From: Actinoplanes sp. M2I2
Lineage (GTDB): Bacteria > Actinomycetota > Actinomycetes > Mycobacteriales > Micromonosporaceae
Assembly: GCF_023544445.1 (NCBI RefSeq)
Contig: NZ_JALPVJ010000010.1
Location: 310,001-374,000, forward strand
Direction of reading: 5' to 3'
Length of the DNA stretch: 64,000 nt
Below, one piece after another: positions 34,170-41,735 of the stretch (the first letter of the stretch is position 1; each line of letters begins with the position of its first letter). The notes below the pieces were generated by a model, which made no database searches, had not been told where the DNA came from, and was given only the letters and a program-made list of their open reading frames with translations. Both the position numbers and the translations under genes were made by a program.

Positions 34170-34179
34170 AAAAGACGAA

Positions 34180-34213
34180 GTCGGGCCGGTCCTCCGCAGC
34201 GGACCGGCCCGAC
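34180..34213. terminator. Strong bidirectional terminator
   Basis: GTCGGGCCGGTCC (34180-34192) and GGACCGGCCCGAC (34201-34213) form 13 perfect base pairs around an eight-base loop. It separates the convergent methyltransferase and receiver genes. Confidence 0.9.
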
Positions 34214-34301
34214 CTCAGGGGGTGAGTAACGTCTGCCACCCAGATTCCCGGGTGGCAGGTGCGGCCGAGGTGGACGAGCCGGTGCGGAGAGGTTGCGCCG
34301 G

Positions 34302-34697
34302 TTACGAGCCGTCGAGCACGGAGCGCAACGTCTTCACCAGCACCTCGCTGCTGAACGGCTTCTTGACGAGCAGGGCGTCCTCGCCGATCAGCCCGTCGGC
34401 CACGGCGATCTCCTTGGGCAGCCCGGAGATGTAGACGACGCTCATCTCCGGTCGCAGCTGGGTGGCCGACCGGGACAGCTCGCCACCCGAGACGCCGGGC
34501 AGCCCGAGGTCGGTGACCAGGATGTCGATGGCACCGGGGTGCTCACGGCAGGCGGTGATGGCCTGCTGCGAGTCGCCCGCGATCAGGGTGTCGAAGCCAC
34601 GGCGCTCGAGCATCCGGCGCATGATCTCGCGCAGGTCCTCCTCGTCGTCGACGACCAGAACCGTGGGTCGCGTCTCGGAAGCGGGCGCCTGCGACAT
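34302..34697 (-). CDS. Single-domain response regulator (receiver only)
   Basis: The 131-residue protein is one CheY-like receiver: TVLVVDDEEDLREIMRRML with the acidic pocket, phospho-acceptor Asp63 in ILVTDLGLPG, VVYISGLP and the switch lysine in LLVKKPFSSEVLVKTL. There is no output domain, so it must act through a partner. The VLVVDDEEDLR and PFSS wording is as in receivers attached to hybrid kinases. ATG at 34697 has AGGAGG four bases upstream. The nearest kinase is at 35280 on the other strand; whether they pair is unknown. Confidence 0.85.
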   Translation of the reverse strand: MSQAPASETRPTVLVVDDEEDLREIMRRMLERRGFDTLIAGDSQQAITACREHPGAIDILVTDLGLPGVSGGELSRSATQLRPEMSVVYISGLPKEIAVADGLIGEDALLVKKPFSSEVLVKTLRSVLDGS

Positions 34698-35009
34698 GGA
34701 TCCTCCTGTGGTTCGGATGTCACGTTCCGTACCGGTTGCCGGTCCCACGCTATCGGCAGCAGGTTGCACGGTCCGGCCTTTGCCGCATCAGTGCCCGAGA
34801 CCATGCCTGTCGCCTACTTCACGCGTTGGAATATGCATGGCGCTATGTGGTTAGGGCATTCGTGGAGCGGCCCGGTTGCACCCGGGTTGCGACGCCTTCG
34901 GGGCCGCACGAAGGGCCTGGAAGATCGAAGAGAACAGCTAAAGCGGTGTGGCACGGAGCCGATCAACACGGAGTACCGCCACACACCGCCACTGAGCAAG
35001 GAGTGCGAT
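34698..35009. other. Intergenic region between the receiver gene and the DUF7455 gene
   Basis: This 312-base stretch separates two divergent genes and must hold both promoters. TTGGAA with GGTTAG 17 bases later lies at about 34825-34853 and could serve the plus-strand gene, but the match is weak. I see no further gene, repeat or RNA. Confidence 0.3.
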
Positions 35010-35222
35010 ATGTCCAGCCTGCTGTCGCCCGAGATCACCACCGTTGCCGCGCTGACCGAGCGTTGCGACCGTTGCAGCGCCGCCGCCAAGCTGGTGGTCA
35101 CGCTGACCAGCGGCGGCGAGTTGGCGTTCTGCGGTCACCACGCCAACCAGCACAGTGACGACATCGTCCGGGTCGCCGAGCGGATCGTCCTGGAGGACGG
35201 TTTCGAGTGGGCCGGAAAGTAA
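35010..35222 (+). CDS. Small zinc-ribbon-like protein (DUF7455 type)
   Basis: The 70-residue protein contains CDRCSAAAKLVVTLTSGGELAFCGHHANQH, a CxxC-x(n)-C-x-HH pattern that should bind one zinc ion. Small proteins with this pattern are widespread in actinobacteria and carry the DUF7455 label, with no known function. ATG at 35010 follows AAGGAG at about seven bases. The next gene starts 57 bases downstream on the same strand. Confidence 0.8.
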   Translation: MSSLLSPEITTVAALTERCDRCSAAAKLVVTLTSGGELAFCGHHANQHSDDIVRVAERIVLEDGFEWAGK

Positions 35223-35279
35223 CCGCTTGACCCGCATACATCGCGTTATGCTCTTTTCCTCAGCTCTTGAGGGGATTAC

Positions 35280-36572
35280 GTGCATGATGCGGCGCGTGAT
35301 CTGGGCAGGCCGTCCCGGCTGATCGCCGGGAGCGCCGGAGCCGCGGTCGCCCTCGTCGGCGTCGCGGCCCTGCTCATGTCACTCCGAGGCGATCCGCCGG
35401 ACGGCTTCTTCGCCGTACCGGCGGCCGCGCTCGTCCCGGCCGGAATCGCCCTGTCTCTAGGGGCGCTGCCGGTGGTCGGCCGGAACGCCGGCCGGGTCGT
35501 GCACGGCTCCGCCACAGCGCTCTTCGTCCTCGCCGCCGCCGTTTGCGTCGCGGCCTTCCGCCGCCAGATCGCCGCCTCCGCCGTGACCCTGGTCGCGTTG
35601 GCGGCACTGGTTCTGCTCGCCCGGACGATCCGCGGCCTCAACCAGGCCGGCGCGCGTCTCGCCGACGGCCGGGCAGCCGCTCATGCCGAAGCCGCCGCAC
35701 TGCGCACGGCGAACACCGACGCGCTGACCGAGACCGCAGAGGTACGGTCGGCCAACTCCGCCGCGCTGGCCGAGGCCGCCCACCTGAGGTCGGAGAACAG
35801 CGCCGCGCTGACCGAGGCCGCCCACCTGAGGTCGGAGAACAGCGCCGCGCTGACCGAGGTCGCGCATCTGCGGTCGGAGAACAGCGCTGCACTCGCGGAG
35901 GCGGCCCGGCTGCGAGAGGCGCACGGCAAGCTCGAGACGGCCCTGACGTTCAAGAACGACCTCACGTCGATGCTGACCCACGACGTCGCGCAGCCGATCA
36001 GTTCGATCGCGAGCCTGGCCGAACTGCTGCACGCGGACTGGGCCGATCTGCCCGACGACCTCCGGCTCGAGCTGGCGACCAAGATCGACAAGAACACGCA
36101 GCGCCTGATCAAGATGATGAACGATCTCCAGCTGCTGTTCCGGCTGGACACGGGATCGGTCACCGCGCGGCGGAATCCCGTGCCGCTGAAGGAGATCGCC
36201 GAAGCGGTGGCCTGCGCTCCCGAGGATGTCCGGATCGAGATCGGCGACGACCTGTCGGTGCTGGCCGATCGCGGCCACGTGCGCGTGGTGCTCAAGAACC
36301 TGGTCGACAATGCCCTGGCGTACGGGATGACGCCCGTGATCGTCAGCGCGGCCCGGCACGACGAGCAGATCGAGGTGGCCGTTCAGGACAACGGTCCCGG
36401 CATCGCCGAGGAGCTGCTGCCGACGCTGTTCGGCCGTTTCGTGCGAGGCGCCGGGCTGGGCCTGTTCATCGTCCGGCACCTGGTCGAGGCCAACGGCGGG
36501 ACGGTCCGTTACGAGCACGCCGTCCCGACCGGCGCCCGCCTGGTCGTGACCCTGGAAGCCGCCCCGGTGTGA
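35280..36572 (+). CDS. Membrane sensor histidine kinase with 14-residue coiled-coil repeats
   Basis: The 430-residue kinase has four predicted membrane helices in residues 14-116 with little outside them. A repeat of 14 residues (AHLRSENSAALTEA and variants, five copies at about residues 139-208) follows, with leucines in heptad register, forming a long signalling coiled coil. Next are the HisKA helix LTSMLTHDVAQPISSIASLAELL (His234), VLKNLVDNALAYG (N box), VQDNGPGIAEELLPTLFGRFVRGAGLGLFIVRHLVE (G1, F and G2). GTG at 35280 has GAGGGG five bases upstream. The input signal is unknown; the helices may sense the membrane. The cognate regulator may be the receiver at 34.3 kb. Confidence 0.85.
   Translation: MHDAARDLGRPSRLIAGSAGAAVALVGVAALLMSLRGDPPDGFFAVPAAALVPAGIALSLGALPVVGRNAGRVVHGSATALFVLAAAVCVAAFRRQIAASAVTLVALAALVLLARTIRGLNQAGARLADGRAAAHAEAAALRTANTDALTETAEVRSANSAALAEAAHLRSENSAALTEAAHLRSENSAALTEVAHLRSENSAALAEAARLREAHGKLETALTFKNDLTSMLTHDVAQPISSIASLAELLHADWADLPDDLRLELATKIDKNTQRLIKMMNDLQLLFRLDTGSVTARRNPVPLKEIAEAVACAPEDVRIEIGDDLSVLADRGHVRVVLKNLVDNALAYGMTPVIVSAARHDEQIEVAVQDNGPGIAEELLPTLFGRFVRGAGLGLFIVRHLVEANGGTVRYEHAVPTGARLVVTLEAAPV
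35694..35903. repeat. 42-bp tandem repeats in the kinase coiled-coil region
   Basis: Five 42-base units, each 14 codons and two heptads, run in frame. The units at 35778 and 35820 are identical over nearly the full length, and the outer ones are more diverged. The signalling helix thus appears to have grown by unit duplication. Confidence 0.8.
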
Positions 36573-36580
36573 CATGCGAA

Positions 36581-36606
36581 GGGCCGGCCCGCCCGCGGAC
36601 CGGCCC
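36581..36606. terminator. Bidirectional terminator after the kinase gene
   Basis: GGGCCGG and CCGGCCC pair over seven bases, with CCGC/GCGG continuing the stem inside after a single mismatch. It lies between convergent stops of the kinase and the SRPBCC gene. Confidence 0.75.
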
Positions 36607-36616
36607 CAGAAGCACG

Positions 36617-37408
36617 TCACATGTCGTAGGCGCTGCCGCGGCCCTCTTCGTTGATCATGCCGTCGCCCCACGCGTCCTTGCGGGTGGTGCGACCGCCCAT
36701 CGGGGCGCTGGCGCCGCCCGGGTCACTGCTCACGGCGCCGGCCCGGCCGATGCGCCGGCCGGGAGCCAGCACGTCGTCGAGGTCGTGCGCGCTGCTGATG
36801 CCCGGGGCGCTGGTGATGTCCACGCTCGTACCCATCGTGGAGGCGGACCGGCCGTGATAGGGCAGGTCGACGCGGCTGGCGTTGCTGTGCTCGGCGGCGC
36901 TGGTGCCCCAGCCGGCGCCGGGGTGCGAGCGGCTGCGCGCCCGGGCGGCGATCGCGGCCGGCGACGGCACCGGCCGGGCCAGCTTCTTCGTGCTGGCGCC
37001 GCTCTCGACCAGCCCCTTGAACGCGGTCAGGTCGGCCTTCAGCCGCTTGTTCAGCGACACCTGGCCGTGCCGGTCGCTCGGCATCAGGAACGCGACGTCG
37101 GCCTCGAGCTGAGCGACCACCTGGGTCTTCGTCTCGCCCATCGGCCGCAGCGTGATGGTCTCGGCGAGCAGCGGGCCGTCCACGGTGGCCCAGGAAACCC
37201 GCTCGTCCATCGAACGCTCGGTGATCCGCGCGTCGAACTCGCGGCGTTTCCCCTCGACGTCCATGATCCAATGGGTGCGGTCGTCGCCGATCGCGGTGAC
37301 CTCCCGCACGCCGCTCATGAACTGCGGGTAGTTCTCGAACGCGGCGAGTTGCTCGTACACCGTATGCAGGGGTGCACTGACCTCGATGGCTTGCTGAACC
37401 ATGCTCAT
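36617..37408 (-). CDS. SRPBCC (polyketide cyclase/dehydrase) family protein
   Basis: The 263-residue protein has an N-terminal START/SRPBCC domain of about 145 residues: VQQAIEVSAPLHTVYEQLAAFENYPQFMSGVREVTAIGDDRTHWIMDV, then LLAETITLRPMGETKTQVVAQLE and ending at KRLKADLTAFKGLVE. Such domains hold a hydrophobic ligand. The remaining 110 residues are low-complexity and probably disordered, an unusual tail. The open frame starts at 37573; the ATG at 37408 (MSMVQQAIEV) has GGGAGAG upstream and begins at the domain. The ligand and role are unknown. Confidence 0.8.
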   Translation of the reverse strand: MSMVQQAIEVSAPLHTVYEQLAAFENYPQFMSGVREVTAIGDDRTHWIMDVEGKRREFDARITERSMDERVSWATVDGPLLAETITLRPMGETKTQVVAQLEADVAFLMPSDRHGQVSLNKRLKADLTAFKGLVESGASTKKLARPVPSPAAIAARARSRSHPGAGWGTSAAEHSNASRVDLPYHGRSASTMGTSVDITSAPGISSAHDLDDVLAPGRRIGRAGAVSSDPGGASAPMGGRTTRKDAWGDGMINEEGRGSAYDM

Positions 37409-37487
37409 CGCATCTCTCCCATGCCTTCGCTGACTGTCGGCATCACTGAGAGTACGTAGGCGATTACGGGCAGAGTTCTGTTTTCGG

Positions 37488-38231
37488 TCAGACCCGGCGG
37501 AGGTACTGCCACTGGCCGACCTCGGTCGCGTACCGGGCGTCACTCGCGGGAACCAAAGGCACCTCAGCCGCACGCAACTGCGCGACGATCCGGGCCGACG
37601 GCGACCGCCAGGCCTCGCTGATCTCGACCACCGTGCCGGTCTCGCGGCAGGCGCCGGCCAGGGCGTCCATCAGGTCCGGGCTCAGCACGGCGTCGTCGAG
37701 GCCGACCCGCGCGAGCAGGCTGAGCGGCCGCGCGAGCTGCGTGGGGGCATAGCGGGAGGCCCGCTCGAGGCCGCGCACCGTCGCGGTCACCAGCGTCTCG
37801 GCGACCTGGTCGGCGGTGAGCGCGCCGGCGGTCAGCATGGCCCGGACCTCGCGCGGTCCGGCGACGCCGGTGTGCAGCGGCAGACCGGAGACGGCGACCG
37901 AGACGAGCTCGAGGTGGCTGAGGTCGGCCGGTAGAGCGAGCCAGCCGTCGGGTCGTACGACCTCGATCTCGGCCGCGACGCGTAGGCGGATCTCCGTACG
38001 GCGCTGAGCCCGCCGCACCGAGTCGGCGTAGGTGGAGAGCCACGTGGTGTCCGGGCCGGCCTGGTCGGCGAACGTGATCGCGGTGAGCCCGGCCAGGTCG
38101 GCCGCCGAGACGACGACCCCGATCGCGTCGCGCCCGGCCGAGAAACCGGTGTGCACGTGGGCATCGGTGGTCAGGTCCAGTGCGTCGACGGCGCTCATGA
38201 CGCCGATGACCGATTCCCGATTCGCGCTCAC
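37488..38231 (-). CDS. PHP-domain phosphoesterase-like protein
   Basis: The 247-residue protein has DAHVHTGFSAGRDAIGVVVSAADLAGLTAITFADQ, in which the His-x-His and the following pattern match the first motif of PHP metallo-hydrolases, and AAEIEVV with a metal-type glutamate. The middle keeps LSHLELVSVAVSGLPLHTG in the place of the third motif, and VPLVPASDARYATEVGQW near the end carries a likely last Asp. It could be a histidinol-phosphatase-like enzyme or a family member with another substrate. GTG at 38231 is preceded by GGGGAGAG; ATG at 38198 is an alternative. Confidence 0.65.
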   Translation of the reverse strand: MSANRESVIGVMSAVDALDLTTDAHVHTGFSAGRDAIGVVVSAADLAGLTAITFADQAGPDTTWLSTYADSVRRAQRRTEIRLRVAAEIEVVRPDGWLALPADLSHLELVSVAVSGLPLHTGVAGPREVRAMLTAGALTADQVAETLVTATVRGLERASRYAPTQLARPLSLLARVGLDDAVLSPDLMDALAGACRETGTVVEISEAWRSPSARIVAQLRAAEVPLVPASDARYATEVGQWQYLRRV

Positions 38232-38340
38232 TGTCTCTCCCCGGCCTGATGCTCGACGGGTTCTTCCCGTCTGACCAAGAGAATGCGGGCGCGGTGTTGT
38301 CAGCCCCGGTGACGGGGTGGTGCAGTCCGGGTGCGCGGTC

Positions 38341-39900
38341 TCACAGCCGGAACGCGCTGACCAGGCTGCGCAGCTCGTCGGCGGTGTGCGCCACCCCGGT
38401 CGAGGCCGTGCGGGTCTGCTCGACGCCGCGCACCGCCTCGGCGCTCGCGCTCGAGACGTCGGAGATGTTGGTGGCGATGCGGGCCGAGCCGTTGGCCACC
38501 TCGGCGATGCTGCGGCTCATCTCGCCGGTGGTCGCGGTCTGCTGCTCGACGGCCGACGCGATGGTGGTCTGGAAGTCGTTGATCTGAGCGATGACCTCGC
38601 TGATCCGCGAGATCACCTCGACCGCCCCGCCGGTGTCCTGCTGGATCGCGGCGACCCGGGTGCCGATGTCCTCGGTGGCCCGGGCGGTCTCCTGGGCCAG
38701 GTCCTTGACCTCGCTGGCGACCACGGCGAAGCCCTTGCCGGCCTCGCCGGCCCGGGCGGCCTCGATGGTGGCGTTCAGGGCCAGCAGGTTGGTCTGCTCG
38801 GCGATCGACGTGATGAGTTTGATGACGTTGCCGATCTCGGCCGACGAGTCGCCGAGCTGGCGGACGGTCTCGGTGGCCCGGGCCGCCTCGGTCACGGCGG
38901 TCGCGGCGATCTGGGCCGACTCGCTGGTGTTGCGGGAGATCTCGCGGATCGCCAGGCCCATCTCCTCGGCGCCGGCCGCCACCGACTGCACGTTGCGGGA
39001 GATCTCGTCGGCCTCCACCGCGGCCGACGCCGACTGCCGGTCGGTGCGCTGGGAGGCCTCGGCGATCCGGGCCGCCACCGCCGACAGCTCGCCGGCCGAG
39101 CTGGCCAGCGCATCCGCGTCCCGGCCGATCGTCGTGAGCGAGCCCCGGATCGACTCCAGGGCGCCGTCGAGCCCGGCGGCCATCCGGCCGAGCTCGTCGC
39201 GGCTGGTGACGCCACTGCGGCTGGTCAGGTCGCCCCGGGCCACCGCGTCGATGACGGCGCCGAGCTGACGCACCGGCACCAGGATCGAGCGGGCCAGCGG
39301 GATGGCCAGGCCGATCAACAGCACGAGACCGACCAGGGCGACCACGATCGTGAGGGTCCGGGTACGGCTGACCGTGCTCGCCATGTCGCCGCGTTCGGTC
39401 TCGACCGCGGCCCTGACCTCGTCGACCAGGCCGCCGAGAACGTCGTCGGTGACATTGTTGCGTTCGGCGACCTGGTCGAACCGGGCGCGGGTCCCAGCCC
39501 GGTCGCGGTTCGCCGAGGCGACGAAGTCGGCGATGAAACTACCGAAGCTCACGAAGTCCGGTCGGCTGGCGGCGAAGGTCGCGGCCAGGTCGTCCGGCAG
39601 TCCGGCCGCGACCACGGCGTCGGCGGCCTCGGTCGCCGACTGCACGTCCTCGGCCACGTCCTGGCTGACGTCCTCACCGAGCGCGGCCCGGCCGGCGTCG
39701 AACTTCAGCTCGCTCTGCCGGGTGTCGAGGTGATTGAGGGCGGCCAGTCCCGCCTGTAGTCGCGAGACGTGGGCGGCCTGATCGGACAGCCGACCTTGGC
39801 TCACCAGCGTGATCGCGGCCAGCGCGCCCAGCATGAGGGCACCTACCAGCACGATGAGGCTGAGCCGTTTCGCGATACCGAGGTGCGCCAGTCGCGACAT
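38341..39900 (-). CDS. Methyl-accepting chemotaxis protein
   Basis: The 519-residue receptor has two membrane helices (about 12-32 and 184-206) with an all-helical periplasmic-side sensor of the four-helix-bundle type between them. A HAMP domain (SILVPVRQLGAVIDAVARGDLTSRS) follows. The signalling tip is EIGNVIKLITSIAEQTNLLALNATIEAARAGEAGKGFAVVASEVKDLAQETARATEDI, highly conserved. It sends signals to CheA and CheW, which are not in this window. ATG at 39900 is after AAGGGGG. It lies downstream of the csrA terminator and next to the flagellar genes, consistent with a motile organism. Confidence 0.93.
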   Translation of the reverse strand: MSRLAHLGIAKRLSLIVLVGALMLGALAAITLVSQGRLSDQAAHVSRLQAGLAALNHLDTRQSELKFDAGRAALGEDVSQDVAEDVQSATEAADAVVAAGLPDDLAATFAASRPDFVSFGSFIADFVASANRDRAGTRARFDQVAERNNVTDDVLGGLVDEVRAAVETERGDMASTVSRTRTLTIVVALVGLVLLIGLAIPLARSILVPVRQLGAVIDAVARGDLTSRSGVTSRDELGRMAAGLDGALESIRGSLTTIGRDADALASSAGELSAVAARIAEASQRTDRQSASAAVEADEISRNVQSVAAGAEEMGLAIREISRNTSESAQIAATAVTEAARATETVRQLGDSSAEIGNVIKLITSIAEQTNLLALNATIEAARAGEAGKGFAVVASEVKDLAQETARATEDIGTRVAAIQQDTGGAVEVISRISEVIAQINDFQTTIASAVEQQTATTGEMSRSIAEVANGSARIATNISDVSSASAEAVRGVEQTRTASTGVAHTADELRSLVSAFRL

Positions 39901-40003
39901 CGATCCCCCTTGGAGGCCGGAGCAGGACCGCCTGAGCGGATATGAACATCTTTCAGTTCTTCCTGCCTCGGGGGTGCGCTTTCGCCCAAATTCGCCAGAA
40001 ACA

Positions 40004-40036
40004 CGAATGCCCCGCCGGCCAGCGGCGGGGCATTCG
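40004..40036. terminator. Strong terminator downstream of csrA
   Basis: CGAATGCCCCGCC (40004-40016) and GGCGGGGCATTCG (40024-40036) pair perfectly over 13 bases with a seven-base loop. It ends the flgN-flgK-flgL-fliW-csrA transcript on the minus strand. Confidence 0.9.
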
Positions 40037-40045
40037 GGACAGCAT

Positions 40046-40288
40046 TCAGTCCGAGGTGGTCGGCGACTGCAACATCTCGCTGACCGCCCGGACCTCGTCC
40101 TGTGTGGGCGAGGCGGCCTCCCGGTTCGAGGCCTGCAGCTCCCGGTACACCTCCTCGCGATGCACCTGAACGTCACGCGGAGCCTGGATGCCCAGCCGGA
40201 TCACGTCGCCCCGCGCCTCGAGCACGGTGATCACGACGTCGTCGCCGATCATCACGCTCTCTCCGGAGCGCCGGGTCAGTACGAGCAT
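40046..40288 (-). CDS. csrA: Carbon storage regulator CsrA
   Basis: The 80-residue RNA-binding protein begins MLVLTRRSGESVMIGDDVVITVLEA and continues VIRLGIQAPRDVQVHREEVYREL, the standard CsrA core with the conserved Leu4, Arg6 and Arg44-type residues. It binds GGA motifs in mRNA leaders and blocks ribosome access. As last gene after fliW in the flgN unit it fits the Bacillus pattern in which CsrA represses flagellin synthesis and FliW relieves it. GGAGGAGGG is about nine bases before the ATG at 40288. The acidic tail of some 20 residues is longer than in E. coli. Confidence 0.93.
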   Translation of the reverse strand: MLVLTRRSGESVMIGDDVVITVLEARGDVIRLGIQAPRDVQVHREEVYRELQASNREAASPTQDEVRAVSEMLQSPTTSD

Positions 40289-40370
40289 CGTCGGTGCCCT
40301 CCTCCATCCGTGGACGGACAGCATCGCGAGCCGGGCGCGGCCGCGAGCCTGCGACCGCGCCCGCTGAAGA

Positions 40371-40808
40371 TCAGTAGACCGGATTCATGACCGCGCGGAC
40401 CGGGAAGCCCGAGCCGCTCAGCACGACCTGCATGGCCCGCATGCTGTCGCGGTCGACCACGATCGGAGCCATCAGGTTGGCCGTGGTCTCGTTGGTGCCG
40501 GCCGTGATGACGGTCAGCAGCAGAAGCCGGTCCGCGTCCTTGGTGTTCAGCGCGGCGAAGACGTCGGCCTCGATCTCGGGCGCGTAGTCCGGGAAGAACG
40601 GCTCCGGCGGCGCCACGAGGAAGCGCAGGTCGGGGTCCTCGGTGGACGTGAACGCGTAGAGCAGGCCGTCTTCGTTGAGCCGCACCAGGACGAATTCCCG
40701 GTGAGCCGGGAAACCGGGCATGGGCACCGCCATCGTGATGGTCGGCAGGCCCAGCGACGGGTCGATCATGGTGTCCTCAATCGTTCGGGACGCGGTGCGA
40801 GTAGTCAT
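40371..40808 (-). CDS. fliW: Flagellar assembly factor FliW
   Basis: The 145-residue protein has the FliW pattern: ITMAVPMPGFPAHREFVLVRLNEDGLLYAFTSTEDPDLRFLVAPPEPFFPDYAPEIE, LLLLTVITAGTNETTANLMAPIVVDRDSMRAMQVVL. FliW binds either CsrA or flagellin, so free flagellin releases FliW to inhibit... CsrA is titrated when FliW is free, allowing flagellin translation. The ATG at 40808 follows GAGG at five bases; a GTG at 40814 overlapping the flgL stop is the alternative. It lies between flgL and csrA. Confidence 0.92.
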   Translation of the reverse strand: MTTRTASRTIEDTMIDPSLGLPTITMAVPMPGFPAHREFVLVRLNEDGLLYAFTSTEDPDLRFLVAPPEPFFPDYAPEIEADVFAALNTKDADRLLLLTVITAGTNETTANLMAPIVVDRDSMRAMQVVLSGSGFPVRAVMNPVY

Positions 40809-40810
40809 GG

Positions 40811-41707
40811 TCACCTCAGGAAATCGATGAGCGAGGGCTGGATCACCTTGGCCGAGGCGGCCAGGGCGGCCTGATAAGACGTCTGCTGGATCTGCAATTC
40901 CATGATCGCCTTGGGCAGGTCCACATCCTCGATGTCGGACAGCTGCGACGTCACGGAGAGCAAATGGTCATCAGCGGACTGCTTCATCTGCGTAATCCGA
41001 TTATATCGGGCGCCAACGTCCGAAAGGGTGGACTTTAGTAAATCGTGGGCCGTATCGAGGTTGCCCAGTGCAGTGTTCAACGCTTCGTCGTCATTGCCGC
41101 GAAGCGCCGTCGAAATGTCACTCAGGACCTTGAAGAGCTGAGTGTCGCTGCCCTCGGCGCCGAACGCCTCGGCGCCGGCCGTGTCGATCCGGACCTTGGC
41201 GTTCGGTCCGACCGTACGGGTGGTCTGTCCGTCGTTCCCGACGTACTTGCCGGTGTCGTCGAAGGCAACGGCGCCCGGTGTCGTGCCGCCGAAGACGGGC
41301 CGGCCGAGATACTTGGTGTTGGCCTCGCCGATCATCGACTGGCGGATGTTGTCGATCTCGACCGCGATCGCGTTCCGGGCCGAGGCGTTGTTGGCCGAGC
41401 TGAGGCCCTGGACGGTCAGATCCCGTACGCGGATGATCCGCCCCGAGGCGTCGCCGAGCTTGTCCTGAATGGTGCCGAGCCAGCCCAGTCCGTCGTCGGC
41501 GTTGCGGGAGAACTGCTGGGTGGAACGCAGCTCTCCGCGCAGCTGCAGCGACGTGACCGTCCCGGTCGGCGAGTCCGACGGCCGGCTCAGCTGCTTGCCG
41601 CTGGAGATCTGTTCCTGCAACTTCTGGCCGCGGGCCATGCTGCGGTTGAGGTCGCCGAGCATGCGGTGCCGCATGCTGCTGTCGGTGACCCTGCTCGGAA
41701 TGGTCAT
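40811..41707 (-). CDS. flgL: Flagellar hook-associated protein 3 FlgL
   Basis: The 298-residue hook-filament junction protein shows the flagellin-like ends that define the family: N-terminal RVTDSSMRHRMLGDLNRSMARGQKLQEQISSGKQLSRPSDSPTGT and C-terminal LSDIEDVDLPKAIMELQIQQTSYQAALAASAKVIQPSLIDFLR. It is exported by the flagellar type III system and caps the hook together with FlgK. The ATG at 41707 is 28 bases after the flgK stop. Confidence 0.93.
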   Translation of the reverse strand: MTIPSRVTDSSMRHRMLGDLNRSMARGQKLQEQISSGKQLSRPSDSPTGTVTSLQLRGELRSTQQFSRNADDGLGWLGTIQDKLGDASGRIIRVRDLTVQGLSSANNASARNAIAVEIDNIRQSMIGEANTKYLGRPVFGGTTPGAVAFDDTGKYVGNDGQTTRTVGPNAKVRIDTAGAEAFGAEGSDTQLFKVLSDISTALRGNDDEALNTALGNLDTAHDLLKSTLSDVGARYNRITQMKQSADDHLLSVTSQLSDIEDVDLPKAIMELQIQQTSYQAALAASAKVIQPSLIDFLR

Positions 41708-41735
41708 GCGAGTCTCCTGACCGGCTGTCGCGCGC

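Noticed and set aside
38316..38337. GCACCCG-N4-GCACCAC (minus strand) as a TcrA box for the PHP gene
   Set aside because: Second half has two changes and no CTCA-GCCGAA promoter follows at the right distance.
39910..39935. CTCA-N15-GCC upstream of the chemoreceptor gene as a FliA promoter
   Set aside because: The -10 reads GCCTCC and the transcript would start inside the ribosome site.
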